Assembly: GCA_003134995.1 (NCBI GenBank)
Contig: PLDC01000029.1
Location: 1-64,000 of the forward strand
DNA: 64,000 nucleotides
Direction: 5' to 3'
Origin: Acidobacteriaceae bacterium
Lineage (GTDB): Bacteria; Acidobacteriota; Terriglobia; Terriglobales; Acidobacteriaceae
Position numbers and translations under genes: made by a program. Shown here piece by piece: positions 47,886-56,602 of this stretch; positions within the stretch are counted from its first letter, which is position 1; each line of letters opens with the position of its first letter. The notes beneath the pieces were generated by a model that did not search any database, was not told the origin of the DNA, and worked only from the letters and a program-made list of their open reading frames with translations.

Positions 47886-47985
47886 TGTCATCCCGAGCGC
47901 AGCGAGGGACCTTGGTTCCTGCCTGACGCATCAATACTGCCGCCGCGCGCAAACACCAAGATCCCTCGCAGTGATCGGGATGACA
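47886..47985. repeat. Dispersed hairpin repeat, family A, copy 4
   Basis: TGTCATCCCGAGCGCAGCG at the left and CGCAGTGATCGGGATGACA at the right; the inner arms are GACCTTGGTTCCTGCCTG and CGCGCAAACACCAAGATC. Right arm has more changes than in copies 1-3. It lies between hspR and the deacetylase gene. Confidence 0.87.
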
Positions 47986-48044
47986 GCATTTCCTTAGACG
48001 CCGTTCCCTCTACCGCGGTTCCCTTAAGATGACACTGAAAACGA

Positions 48045-48446
48045 CTACCGCTTCTTCCCCGGCTGCACCGACGGTATCACCATCGCCCTTCTCACCGGCA
48101 CGATCGCGCCCTTCGCCGGATCGGCCGCCGCATTCGCGCGCGTCAGCACTTCCTCCTGGATATACTGCACGAACTCGTGAATCTGGCGCTGCATCTCCTC
48201 CATGCGCTCCCGCATTTGCAGGATGATCGCCATGCCGCTGATGTTCACACCCAGATCGCGCGCCAGTGACAGGATGAACTCCAGCCGCTGTAAATCTTCG
48301 TCGGTGTAAAGGCGCGTGTTGCCTTCGGTGCGCGATGGCTTCAGCAACCCCTCGCGCTCGTAAAGGCGCAGCGTCTGCGGATGAATTCCATACATCTCGG
48401 CTACGGCGGAAATCATGTAGGCGCCCTTCGATTTCCGTTTAGTCAT
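48045..48446 (-). CDS. hspR: MerR-family heat-shock repressor (HspR-like)
   Basis: A 133-aa MerR-type regulator with AYMISAVAEMYGIHPQTLRLYEREGLLKPSR (cut here as ISAVAEMYGIHPQTLRLYER), NTRLYTDEDLQRLEFILSLARDLG and a coiled-coil dimer helix. The pattern fits HspR, which represses dnaK-type operons. It is on the same strand as dnaK and dnaJ but lies some 3.5 kb beyond dnaJ, separated by a permease, a cupin and the GxxExxY element. I find no perfect HAIR (CTTGAGT-N7-ACTCAAG) site; the dnaK promoter palindrome at 55594 is the best local candidate. Confidence 0.82.
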   Translation of the reverse strand: MTKRKSKGAYMISAVAEMYGIHPQTLRLYEREGLLKPSRTEGNTRLYTDEDLQRLEFILSLARDLGVNISGMAIILQMRERMEEMQRQIHEFVQYIQEEVLTRANAAADPAKGAIVPVRRAMVIPSVQPGKKR

Positions 48447-48563
48447 AGGTCTCCTCCGGTCGATTTTAGAGCAGGACGGGTTTTCTTCCTAATTTCACCC
48501 CGGCAGAATTCACGCCGAACTCTTTTCAGTAGCAAAGCATCCAACTTGCGGAGGTATTTATTT

Positions 48564-49016
48564 ATGGACGAAAATAATGCTATCAGTGTGGTCGAAAATC
48601 TTATTGAGACGTGCAAAGACGGTCAAAAGGGCTACCAGGATGCAGCAGTTCACGCAAAGCGCTCTGACCTGAAGACCTTTTTTAACGAGCAAAGTCTGGA
48701 GCGGGCTCGCTTTGCAGGTGAACTGGAATCGGAGCTGATACGGTTGGGCAAGCCCGACAAGAAAGTTTCCAGCTCGGTCTCCGGGAGCCTTCGCCGCGCC
48801 TGGATCGATACCAAAGTCAGCCTTGGCGGCGGAGATAAGACGATCCTCGAGTCGGTTGAGGCCGGAGAGGATAATGCCAAGGAAAGCTACGAGAAGGCAG
48901 TCGCTGGCGATTTACCGGAAAACATCGCGCAGATTGTTCGCCGGCAGGCGGCTAGCGTTCAAAGAGCGCATGACAAGGTAAAGAGCCTGCGAGACGAGGC
49001 CAGAGCTGCTGCATAG
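48564..49016 (+). CDS. PA2169-type (DUF2383) four-helix-bundle protein
   Basis: A 150-aa ferritin-like helical protein: NAISVVENLIETCKDGQKGYQDAA, LKTFFNEQSLERARFAGELESELIRLG and ESVEAGEDNAKESYEKAVAGDLPENI match the PA2169/DUF2383 family. Its role, often linked to stress, is uncertain. GCGGAGG precedes the ATG at 48564. An intrinsic terminator follows at 49078. Confidence 0.86.
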   Translation: MDENNAISVVENLIETCKDGQKGYQDAAVHAKRSDLKTFFNEQSLERARFAGELESELIRLGKPDKKVSSSVSGSLRRAWIDTKVSLGGGDKTILESVEAGEDNAKESYEKAVAGDLPENIAQIVRRQAASVQRAHDKVKSLRDEARAAA

Positions 49017-49077
49017 TTCGGAAATAGTTAGGAAATAGTGCGGAAAAATGCATTTCGGAAAAATGTCTAAACAATAA

Positions 49078-49109
49078 AGAGGGCCGGAATATTCGGCCCT
49101 CTTTTTTTG
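49078..49109 (+). terminator. Intrinsic terminator
   Basis: AGAGGGCCG pairs with CGGCCCTCT around a short AT-rich loop and is followed by a run of Ts. It ends the DUF2383 gene and also serves as a bidirectional barrier for the convergent permease gene. Confidence 0.85.
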
Positions 49110-49125
49110 AAGATGCCGGGCCGAC

Positions 49126-50595
49126 TCACGCCGCCGGTTGAGGTTTTTCCGTGGAGGCGGCCCATCCATGCGGCTTCAGCAGGTGATTAATGCCGTAAGC
49201 CACAAAGCCCGCCGCGATCAGAATCATGCCGAAGGCAAACGAACTCATGTTCCAAACCTGCTCATGCTCGCTGCGGATGATGGAAAACGCCAGCAGCAGC
49301 ATCGGCGGGATGCCAATCGCAATCGCCCCGAACAATCCCCCGGGAACGCGGAATGGACGCACCAACTCCGGTTCGCGGAAGCGCAGCACCGCTAACGCGA
49401 CGAACTCCAGCAGCAAGCTGAAGCCATACAGAAGAATGTCGAGTGTCACCAACCGGGCAAAACCCAGTCCGAGGCACATCGCCCAGCACGTGGCCAGCGC
49501 GATAATCGCAACCCAGGGCGCGCGCGACTTCTTCTGCAGCTTGGCGAAGATTCCAGGCAGCATGCCATCTTGCGCCATGGCCAGTGGCAGCCGCGAGTAG
49601 CTCATCACCAGCGCGTTGAACATGCCAAAGGCGCTGATGATTCCTCCCAGCACCACGCCGATGCGGAGCAGCGGTCCGCCCAGCAATCCTGCGATGTCAG
49701 CCCACGAGCCAGTCTCCCACGCGGTGGAAGTTAACCCCGTCATCCACATGGCGGCAAACGGCAGCACGTAGCTGACAGCCACGATGCAAACCGCAACCAG
49801 CATCGCGCGCGGATACGTCCGCTGCGGCTTCTCGACTTCCGTCGCGATGGTCGAGGCATTATCCCATCCCATGTAGTTCCACATGCAGATCAGCAGCCCA
49901 CCCAGAATATCGACGCTCGAAGTGGTGGGCTTGGTGACGGCGTTCGCCAGAGCGCCAATCTTAAACGGAGCAATCAGAACGATCGCGACAAACGGCGCCG
50001 AAAGCGCGAAGAACAGCCACAGCGACGTGAGCGAAACCACTTTCACGCCCGCAATGTTCAACACCGCGCAAGCAATCACCACCGCCAGCGCAACCCACCA
50101 TCCGCGATTTCCCTGCTGGAACCACGGGAACATGCGGGTCAGGTAAGCCACGAACAGCGTGGGATAAATCGCCATATCGAAGATCGACGCGACCAGCGAG
50201 AGCCAGGCTTCCTGGAATCCCCAGAAATTTCCCATGGCGCGGCGCACCCATGCGTAGTAGCCGCCTTCATAAGGCAGCGCGCTCGAAAGCTCGCCGATCA
50301 TAAAAGCCGTAGGCAGGCTCCAGAGCAGCGGAGTGAGCAGCAGAATCAGAATCGCACGTCCGTAGCCGGCTCCGTGAACAATGTCTTCCGTGCCGTAGGT
50401 TCCGCCTGACACCATAAAGAAGGTGGCGGCGACCAGAGGCCACAACGTGAGGCGGACGAATTTCTTTGGGGCAATCGGGTTGGGGGCAATCGGGTTGGGA
50501 CCGATCGGGTTCGGGGCGTTCAGGTTCCGGTTGGGTACGGCGGCGAGAGGCTGGGGATTTTCGAGTTGTTGACGCGGGGCGCTAACTGTTGCCAA
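49126..50595 (-). CDS. APC-family amino acid permease
   Basis: A 489-aa transporter with twelve hydrophobic segments, e.g. LTLWPLVAATFFMVSGGTYG, YGRAILILLLTPLLWSLPTA, LGGLLICMWNYMGWDNASTI and VSYVLPFAAMWMTG. GTYGTEDIVHGAG is the unwound TM1 substrate site of APC carriers. The start is TTG with GAGGAGG about 13 nt upstream; a stop lies just before it, so no longer start is possible. The N-terminus carries a short tandem PNPI(A/G) repeat. Substrate unknown. Confidence 0.9.
   Translation of the reverse strand: MATVSAPRQQLENPQPLAAVPNRNLNAPNPIGPNPIAPNPIAPKKFVRLTLWPLVAATFFMVSGGTYGTEDIVHGAGYGRAILILLLTPLLWSLPTAFMIGELSSALPYEGGYYAWVRRAMGNFWGFQEAWLSLVASIFDMAIYPTLFVAYLTRMFPWFQQGNRGWWVALAVVIACAVLNIAGVKVVSLTSLWLFFALSAPFVAIVLIAPFKIGALANAVTKPTTSSVDILGGLLICMWNYMGWDNASTIATEVEKPQRTYPRAMLVAVCIVAVSYVLPFAAMWMTGLTSTAWETGSWADIAGLLGGPLLRIGVVLGGIISAFGMFNALVMSYSRLPLAMAQDGMLPGIFAKLQKKSRAPWVAIIALATCWAMCLGLGFARLVTLDILLYGFSLLLEFVALAVLRFREPELVRPFRVPGGLFGAIAIGIPPMLLLAFSIIRSEHEQVWNMSSFAFGMILIAAGFVAYGINHLLKPHGWAASTEKPQPAA
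50462..50515 (-). repeat. Tandem 15-bp repeats coding PNPI(A/G)P units
   Basis: The bases gggttgggggcaatc recur with small changes in the 5' end of the permease gene, coding NPIGP, NPIAP and NPIAP in tandem before the first membrane helix. Three to four units are visible. Confidence 0.7.
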
Positions 50596-50920
50596 TTTCT
50601 ATGTCTTCCTCCTCAAGCGACTCACTCTCAGCTACTCCGCAGCGGCTGGTCGTTCCTGGTAAAGCATGCTCGAGTTTTCTGGTTTGTTTAGATTCCAGAA
50701 ATCGCGCTGGAGTTAGTTCGCACGTTAGAGATTACGGGAATTTTCCACAGATGCAAGAAAAATGTTGAGATTTTTCTGAAAAGTTTTGTCAGAGAGGCCA
50801 GCGACGGAGGTAACGACTTCAGGTGAATGGCTCGGCTGAAATTATATCTTCGGCAAAGCGTTGTTGCCGCCGGCTCTACCGCCGATTTATGATGCCGCCA
50901 CCGCACTTGGAGGCGGACCA
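50596..50920. promoter_or_regulatory. Divergent spacer between the permease and the cupin gene
   Basis: 325 bp without a gene. It holds GAGGAGG of the permease on the minus strand, an AT-rich middle (ttttctgaaaagttttgtc) and ATTATAT about 75 bp before the cupin gene, both plausible promoter parts. I see no RNA gene or repeat here. Confidence 0.4.
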
Positions 50921-51385
50921 ATGAAACAACCGTTCCTAGTTGTTTTTGCTGTCGCGCTTGTAGTCGTCATTGCTGTTCCTGCGCTCACCCAAAATGCTTT
51001 CACTGCCGATCAAGTGAAATACGGCCCCGCTCCGCCGTTTATGCAACCCGGTGCGCAACTGGCCGTTCTGGAAGGGAACCCGATGGCTGATTCCGGTGAT
51101 TTCACCATCAGGCTCAAATTGCCGGACGGCTACAAAATCGCTCCTCACTATCATCCCGCCCGCGAAAACGTCACCGTAATATCCGGCACCCTCAAGGTCG
51201 GTATGGGAGATCAGTTCGACGCCACCAAGATGATGAGCTTCGGCGCAGGCAGCTTCGCTTATCTCGACCCAAGCATGCATCACTATGCCGCCGCTTCTGG
51301 AGAAACGGTGGTCCAGATCCACGGCATGTCGCCGGTCAAGTTCAACTACATCAACCCGTCGGACGATCCGACCTCGAAGAAATAA
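50921..51385 (+). CDS. Secreted cupin-domain protein
   Basis: A 154-aa exported cupin: signal VVFAVALVVVIAVPALTQ, then the cupin strands DGYKIAPHYHPARENVTVISG (metal motif HxH..E), VGMGDQFDATKMMSFGAGSF and YLDPSMHHYAAASGETVVQ (second His). GGAGGCGGACC precedes the ATG at 50921. A terminator follows at once. A similar secreted cupin is at 60233, on the minus strand. Likely metal-binding; substrate unknown. Confidence 0.88.
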   Translation: MKQPFLVVFAVALVVVIAVPALTQNAFTADQVKYGPAPPFMQPGAQLAVLEGNPMADSGDFTIRLKLPDGYKIAPHYHPARENVTVISGTLKVGMGDQFDATKMMSFGAGSFAYLDPSMHHYAAASGETVVQIHGMSPVKFNYINPSDDPTSKK

Positions 51386-51387
51386 AG

Positions 51388-51419
51388 GAAGGGCCCGGCT
51401 CTCGGGCCCTTCACTTTTT
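51388..51419 (+). terminator. Intrinsic terminator of the cupin gene
   Basis: GAAGGGCCCG and CGGGCCCTTC form a 10-bp perfect stem with a 5-nt loop, followed by ACTTTTT. Confidence 0.88.
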
Positions 51420-51436
51420 AGGAAGCAAGACAAACC

Positions 51437-51955
51437 TTAACCACGGGGAGCACGGAGTTACACGGGGTAAACCCCTACTTTTCCCAAGTGTCGCCATCAA
51501 CCATGCGCTTGATTCCGTTGCGCAGGCTCTTCACATTGAAATTAATAAGAAGCCCGACTCCTATCCCGCTCAATCGCATGTAGGACAAGATCTGTGCTTG
51601 GTGCACCGGATGGATCGCCTCCACGCTCTTCACTTCAACGATAACCACGTTCTCAACGACCAAGTCAATCCGATATCCAAGCTCAATCTTTTCCCCGTCG
51701 AACACCACGGGCAGTCCAACTTGACAGGCGACCGCGAATCCACGCTTTCTGAGTTCATGAGCGAGGCAGGCTTGATACGCACTTTCCAGCAATCCAGGCC
51801 CGAGCACCGCGTGGACATGCATCGCGGACGACACGACCGCGCCAGAAACCTCGTTAACCCGAACCGCTTTAAGGCAGGAAACGCGCGCAGCTATAAGAAC
51901 GGTCTAACACAAATTGAAAGGTTTACCCCGTGAAACCCCGTGCTCTCCGTGGTAA
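51437..51955. mobile_element. 519-bp element with long inverted ends around a GxxExxY gene
   Basis: The left end (51437-51475: TTAACCACGGGGAGCACGG, then AGTTACACGGGGTAAACCC) and right end (51917-51955: GGTTTACCCCGTGAAACC, then CCGTGCTCTCCGTGGTAA) are inverted copies with about four differences over 36-39 bp. Between them lies one gene, coding a GxxExxY protein, filling nearly all of the space. No transposase is present, so the unit would move in trans or by recombination. A related solo end is at 17228. Confidence 0.7.
51475..51834 (-). CDS. GxxExxY protein (PD-(D/E)XK-like)
   Basis: A 119-aa protein of the GxxExxY family, named for GLLESAY (here within VLGPGLLESAYQACLAHEL). LGYRIDLVVENVVIVEVKSVE has the D..ExK pattern of PD-(D/E)XK nuclease folds, and LLINFNVKSLRNGIKRMV is the usual end. 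Homologous frame continues upstream (NEVSGAVVSSAMHVH) with no good start codon, so the true N-terminus may use a non-ATG start or be lost. The stop codon falls at the edge of the left inverted repeat. The function of the family is not established. Confidence 0.82.
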   Translation of the reverse strand: MSSAMHVHAVLGPGLLESAYQACLAHELRKRGFAVACQVGLPVVFDGEKIELGYRIDLVVENVVIVEVKSVEAIHPVHQAQILSYMRLSGIGVGLLINFNVKSLRNGIKRMVDGDTWEK

Positions 51956-51990
51956 TTGTTGCTGTTAGTTCCAGATTCGGAAACCTGAAG

Positions 51991-53232
51991 CTAGACCTTC
52001 TTCCAAAGCTCTTCCCGAGGATCCTCCGGGTTAAGCTTGGCCAGTTCCTTCAGCAACTCTTTAGTGCGCTCGTCACGAGGCATGGGCACGGCCAATGTGA
52101 TCTCCACAATCTCATCGCCGCGCACGCCCTCCTTCGTAGCCGAGGGTACACCCTTTTCGCGCAGCCGCAGCTTCTGTCCCGACTGCGTCCCCGGAGGAAT
52201 CTTCAGCAGCGCTCGCCCATCGATAGTCGGCACCTCGATCTTGGCTCCCAGCGCCGCCTCCGCGACCGTAACTGGGACACTAAGATAAATGTCGTCTCCA
52301 TCGCGCCGGAAAACCGGATGCTCGCCGATCCGGATAATCACGTACAAATCCCCGGCCGCTCCGCCATGCGCCCCGGCGTTGCCCTTGCCGGCCAACCGGA
52401 TGCGCTGCCCATCGCGCGTCCCAGCCTTGATGCGAACCTCGAGCGGTTCGGTGCGGCTGACCGTGCCCTCGCCGTGACAAGTGGGGCACGTAGAAATATT
52501 CTTGCCCGTTCCCTGGCAGCTCGGGCACGCCACATTGAACTTCATCCGCCCGCCAGTCTGCGTAACCTGACCGGTTCCATCGCACTCGGTACATTTGCCG
52601 GGAGCCTCGATATAGCCCTGCCCGTGGCAAGTCGGGCAGACGTCCTGCCGCGTAATATTCAGCCGCATCACGCCGCCGCGGATCGCCGTCCAGAACGGCA
52701 CATTCACCTGATATTCAAGGTCAGTGCCCGCTTCGGTCTCAGTCTCAACCGCCGCGCCGCCGCGCCCACCACCGAAAATGCCTGAAAAAATATCGCGAAA
52801 TCCGCCGCTGCCGCCACTGCGCCGACTCCGACCCGCGCTGTCGGCGAGATCCGAAAAGTCGAACCCACTGAAATCAAAGGGAACACCCTGGCCGCCTGCT
52901 TGTCCCGCGCCGCCGCCGGGAAATCCTCCGGACGAACCTCCGGCAAATCCGCCCTGGCCTCCGCCGCGCGCATAAGCCTCAGCCGTAGCCGGATCAATGT
53001 TGTCAGAATAAAACCCGATCTGATCGTAGATCTTGCGCTTCTTAGGATCGCTGAGAACGTCATTCGCCTCAGAGAGCGCCTTGAACTTCTCCTCCGCAGA
53101 CTTGTCCCCAGGATTCACGTCAGGATGGTACTTCCGCGCCAGCTTGCGAAACGCCTTGCGAATCTCATCCGCCGACGCGGACTTCTTCACCCCAAGAATC
53201 TTGTAATAATCTTTTTTTGGTGTAGTGGCCAT
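51991..53232 (-). CDS. dnaJ: Chaperone protein DnaJ
   Basis: A 413-aa Hsp40 co-chaperone. J domain [21 protein letters not shown] with HPD in [10 protein letters not shown], a long Gly/Phe-rich linker ([21 protein letters not shown]), four zinc-binding repeats [24 protein letters not shown] and CPTCHGEG, and the C-terminal client domain ending [14 protein letters not shown]. It lies downstream of dnaK, with a 58-aa ORF between, on the same strand. Complete and functional by sequence. Confidence 0.97.
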   Translation of the reverse strand: MATTPKKDYYKILGVKKSASADEIRKAFRKLARKYHPDVNPGDKSAEEKFKALSEANDVLSDPKKRKIYDQIGFYSDNIDPATAEAYARGGGQGGFAGGSSGGFPGGGAGQAGGQGVPFDFSGFDFSDLADSAGRSRRSGGSGGFRDIFSGIFGGGRGGAAVETETEAGTDLEYQVNVPFWTAIRGGVMRLNITRQDVCPTCHGQGYIEAPGKCTECDGTGQVTQTGGRMKFNVACPSCQGTGKNISTCPTCHGEGTVSRTEPLEVRIKAGTRDGQRIRLAGKGNAGAHGGAAGDLYVIIRIGEHPVFRRDGDDIYLSVPVTVAEAALGAKIEVPTIDGRALLKIPPGTQSGQKLRLREKGVPSATKEGVRGDEIVEITLAVPMPRDERTKELLKELAKLNPEDPREELWKKV

Positions 53233-53242
53233 TAGAACAGTC

Positions 53243-53302
53243 TGTCATCCTGAGCGAAGTTTCCGTCCGCGAAGCGGACGGAAACGCAGTCGAAGGATCC
53301 CT
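53243..53302. repeat. Hairpin repeat, family B, short copy
   Basis: TGTCATCCTGAGCGAAG at the left and CGCAGTCGAAGGATCCCT at the right flank an inner hairpin TTTCCGTCCGC-GAA-GCGGACGGAAA. The flanks recur at 59263 with a different inner hairpin. It lies between dnaJ and the 58-aa gene. Confidence 0.85.
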
Positions 53303-53303
53303 A

Positions 53304-53480
53304 TTAATTCGGCATCCTCTGCTTCTCTTCTTGTAACACGACAATGGGTCGCATCTTCGGCGCGTCCACATAAACCGGCACCTCGCGCGCCCCAGTCGGA
53401 GTCTCCACCATAACTTCCCACCGATTTTCATCCTCGGCAAGGTTAAGAAAATATGTCTGCTCATGCACCTGGAAATCCAT
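53304..53480 (-). CDS. Small conserved-looking protein between dnaK and dnaJ
   Basis: A 58-aa protein starting MDFQVHEQTYFLNLAEDENRW and continuing EVMVETPTGAREVPVYVDAP. It has strand-like hydrophobic alternation, no membrane segment and no known motif. The ATG at 53480 is preferred over the 53549 frame start because the upstream part is composition-poor in a protein sense. Position inside the chaperone operon suggests a linked role, but nothing else supports one. Confidence 0.5.
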   Translation of the reverse strand: MDFQVHEQTYFLNLAEDENRWEVMVETPTGAREVPVYVDAPKMRPIVVLQEEKQRMPN

Positions 53481-53572
53481 TGCCCCCCCGCTTTCTGATT
53501 GCCCCACAAACGGATGACGCGGGCAAAAAGCCCGCGCCACCCAAATCAAGCTGAAAGCTGATAGCCGACAGC

Positions 53573-55513
53573 TTACTTCTTATCCTCCACGTCCACGTAC
53601 TCAGCGTCGATCACGCCTTCGTCTTTCTTCTGACCGCCGCCATTCGCGCCCGCTCCAGCTCCGTCCGTCGGAGCAGCCCCACCCGGTCCGCCCGCCGGAC
53701 CACCCTTCGCCTGCGCCGCCTTATACATCTCTTCGGCCAGCTTGTGCGAAGCCTTAGTCAGGTTCTCGCGAGCCTTGTCCATCTGCGCCTTGTCGTTCGA
53801 TTCCAGCGCCTTCTTGGCATCGGCCACAGCATTCTCAACATCTCCACGCTCTGAGCCCGAGATCTTATCCCCGTTCTCTTTGAGCATTTTCTCGACGTTG
53901 TAGAGCATGCTGTCGAGCTGATTCTTAGCCTCGATCGCATCGCGCTGCGACTTGTCCTCAGCCGCATGCGCATCCGCTTCCTTGGCCATGCGTTCGACTT
54001 CTTCCTTCGACAATCCAGAAGACGACGTAATCGTAATCTTCTGATCCTTCTGGGTGGCCGTATCTTTCGCAGTCACGTTCAGGATGCCGTTGGCGTCAAT
54101 GTCGAACGTCACTTCAATCTGCGGCACGCCCCGCGGAGCCGTCGGAATTCCGGTCAAGTGGAACTTGCCCAGAGTCCGGTTCTGCGCCGCCATCGGACGC
54201 TCACCCTGCAGCACATGCACCTCAACCGAGGTCTGATTATCCGCAGCAGTCGAGAATGTCTCCGTCTTCTTCGTAGGAATCGTAGTATTCCGCGGAATCA
54301 TCGGAGTAGCCACGCCGCCCAAAGTCTCAATCGACAAAGACAGCGGAGTCACATCCAGCAGCAGAAGGTCTTTGACTTCGCCGCCAAGCACGCCACCCTG
54401 AATCGCCGCACCAATCGCCACGACTTCATCAGGATTCACTCCCTTGTGCCCTTCCTTGCCAAACAACTCCTTCACCAGCGCCTGAATGCGAGGCATACGA
54501 GTCTGCCCGCCGACCAGCACCACTTCGTTGATCTTGCTGGCATCCACGCCCGCATCTTTCATGCACTGCTTGCAAGGCCCAACCGACTTCTGGATGATGT
54601 CTTCCACCATCGACTCAAGCTTCGCCCGCGTCAGCTTCTTCACCAGGTGCTTCGGACCATTCGCATCCGCCGTGATAAACGGCAGGTTGATCTCAGTCTC
54701 CATCGTGGTGGAAAGCTCAATCTTCGCCCGCTCGGCCGCGTCACGCAGCCGCTGCAAAGCCATCTCGTTGCCTTTGCCGCGCAGATCGAGCCCTTCATCT
54801 TTCTTGAACTCATCAATCAGCCAATCCACCAGCCGCTGATCGATGTTGTCGCCGCCGAGGTGCGTGTCGCCATTCGTAGCCTTGACCTCGATGACGCCTT
54901 CGCCCACTTCCAGAATTGAAATGTCAAAAGTTCCGCCGCCAAAGTCGTACACGGCGATCATCTCGTCTTTAGTCTTGTCGAGCCCGTAAGCCAAAGCCGC
55001 CGCCGTAGGCTCATTGATAATGCGCTTCACCTCAAGCCCGGCAATCTGCCCGGCATCTTTCGTGGCCTGCCGCTGCGCGTCGTTAAAGTACGCCGGAACG
55101 GTAATCACCGCCTCGGTAACTTTCTCGCCGAGGTAGTCTTCCGCCGCCTTCTTCAGCTTCTGCAAAATCAGCGCCGAAATCTGCGGAGGCGTGTACTCCT
55201 TGCCCTGCGCCAAAACCGCCACGTTGTCGCCCGACTTCACGACCTTATACGGGACCATCTTGATCTCTTCCTGCACCTCGTCAAAGCGCCGTCCCATAAA
55301 GCGCTTGATCGAAAACACGGTGTTCTCCGGATTGGTAATCGCCTGCCGCTTCGCGACCTGCCCCACCAACCGCTCCCCAGTCTTGGTAAACCCAACCACG
55401 GAAGGCGTAGTCCGCCCTCCTTCTTCATTAGGGATAACTTTAGGCTCGCCGCCCTCCATCACCGCCACGCAAGAATTGGTCGTTCCAAGGTCAATTCCAA
55501 TAATCTTCGCCAT
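53573..55513 (-). CDS. dnaK: Chaperone protein DnaK
   Basis: A 646-aa Hsp70. ATPase motifs [69 protein letters not shown] and [17 protein letters not shown]; substrate domain [19 protein letters not shown]; a helical lid and a Gly-rich acidic tail ending [12 protein letters not shown]. Complete. The gene begins a minus-strand unit running through the 58-aa gene to dnaJ, from a clear promoter at 55601-55629. Confidence 0.97.
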   Translation of the reverse strand: MAKIIGIDLGTTNSCVAVMEGGEPKVIPNEEGGRTTPSVVGFTKTGERLVGQVAKRQAITNPENTVFSIKRFMGRRFDEVQEEIKMVPYKVVKSGDNVAVLAQGKEYTPPQISALILQKLKKAAEDYLGEKVTEAVITVPAYFNDAQRQATKDAGQIAGLEVKRIINEPTAAALAYGLDKTKDEMIAVYDFGGGTFDISILEVGEGVIEVKATNGDTHLGGDNIDQRLVDWLIDEFKKDEGLDLRGKGNEMALQRLRDAAERAKIELSTTMETEINLPFITADANGPKHLVKKLTRAKLESMVEDIIQKSVGPCKQCMKDAGVDASKINEVVLVGGQTRMPRIQALVKELFGKEGHKGVNPDEVVAIGAAIQGGVLGGEVKDLLLLDVTPLSLSIETLGGVATPMIPRNTTIPTKKTETFSTAADNQTSVEVHVLQGERPMAAQNRTLGKFHLTGIPTAPRGVPQIEVTFDIDANGILNVTAKDTATQKDQKITITSSSGLSKEEVERMAKEADAHAAEDKSQRDAIEAKNQLDSMLYNVEKMLKENGDKISGSERGDVENAVADAKKALESNDKAQMDKARENLTKASHKLAEEMYKAAQAKGGPAGGPGGAAPTDGAGAGANGGGQKKDEGVIDAEYVDVEDKK

Positions 55514-55593
55514 AATCGTCTCCTGTAATCTTCCTTTACTTCTTTGCCTGATGCAAATAAGTGCTTTGTAATCAATGCATTTATGATTGCCAA

Positions 55594-55629
55594 CAGGTCC
55601 ATGCTAAGACCTGAGTGGAATGTTGTCAA
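55594..55629 (-). promoter_or_regulatory. dnaK promoter with palindrome over the -10
   Basis: On the minus strand TTGACA (55624-55629) is followed by a 17-bp spacer and TAGCAT (55601-55606). The inverted repeat CAGGTC-N8-GACCTG (55594-55613) is centred on the -10 box. Operator for a heat-shock repressor is an inference; the sequence is not a perfect HAIR or CIRCE element. Confidence 0.65.
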
Positions 55630-55742
55630 GGTTTAGATGCTGTGGGGAGGCGCGAAGTTGCGCGGATCGGCCGGACCGAACGGCTGCCAGAACGGGATTC
55701 GCCCTCTGCTGTCCCATCCTGGATGCTACACTCGTAGCCGCC

Positions 55743-56423
55743 ATGGGTTGGCTCGCCACTACCCGCGCTATTCTGGAGTTGTCGTACTTTGCCTCGGGTA
55801 TAGTGATCGCCGTCTTCGCATTCCTCGGCCTGAGGCAGATCAAGCTCGGTCTAGAGCAACTCAAGATCACGAAGGAAATCGCTAAGACGAACGCAAAGCG
55901 CGAGTCGGTTAAGTTCGCGTCCGACCAGTGTCGCTACTTCGCGGAGATAGCCTTGCCACTCCGGTTCAGAATGTTGCAAGAATACACTCGGGCGAAGTGG
56001 ACTTTTTTGTCGGATCCTAAACCACCAGATCGGCTTCTGTTTGTGATACAGGATGGAGAAATCGCGAGCAACCGGTTCGACCTCAAGGCGCTCGATGAGC
56101 AGTTTCCGAACACGGGGGAAATTGTTGTGAACTATCTTAACGCCTTAGAGGCTTTCGCAATTCCATTTGCCTCCGGCGTCGCTGACGAGGAAATCGGCTA
56201 CAGAGAAACTGCCCGCGCGTTCTGTCAGGATATGCAAAGGTGCATGCCCGTCATCTTCCAGATGCGAAATGAGAACCTTGCGCGATACGAAAGTTCAATG
56301 AGACTCTTCGTCCTTTGGAATAATAGGCTCGCCGCCGAGGCAGCGGCGCCCGTGATGAAAGCAATGGGAGAGCTGAAGAAAGCCGCGGAGGAGCGAATCA
56401 GGCCCCTAGACCATAACTTCTGA
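55743..56423 (+). CDS. Membrane-anchored protein, unknown
   Basis: A 226-aa protein with one N-terminal membrane helix (LSYFASGIVIAVFAFLGLRQI) and a helical cytoplasmic domain (VKFASDQCRYFAEIALPLRF, PNTGEIVVNYLNALEAFAIPF, and a final VMKAMGELKKAAEERI). The layout resembles DUF4760-type single-pass proteins of accessory regions; this match is tentative. The ATG at 55743 follows TACACT by 11 nt. It begins a run of three + strand genes ending with the SUMF1-fold protein. Function unknown. Confidence 0.6.
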   Translation: MGWLATTRAILELSYFASGIVIAVFAFLGLRQIKLGLEQLKITKEIAKTNAKRESVKFASDQCRYFAEIALPLRFRMLQEYTRAKWTFLSDPKPPDRLLFVIQDGEIASNRFDLKALDEQFPNTGEIVVNYLNALEAFAIPFASGVADEEIGYRETARAFCQDMQRCMPVIFQMRNENLARYESSMRLFVLWNNRLAAEAAAPVMKAMGELKKAAEERIRPLDHNF

Positions 56424-56602
56424 CCGCGGGTGGCCCTTGCTTCGTGCTCTCTGCGAAGCATGGGATTCCACGGGCCCCGGGATCTTCTCGACTTTCTACA
56501 CCTCTTTTGCATTGATTAACGCCAGAATCCGATGTAATCTTCCGCAGACCCTTGGGGGTCGAAGCCTCGGGCTCTCGACCGCCGACAGGATCGAGTTAGG
56601 CT

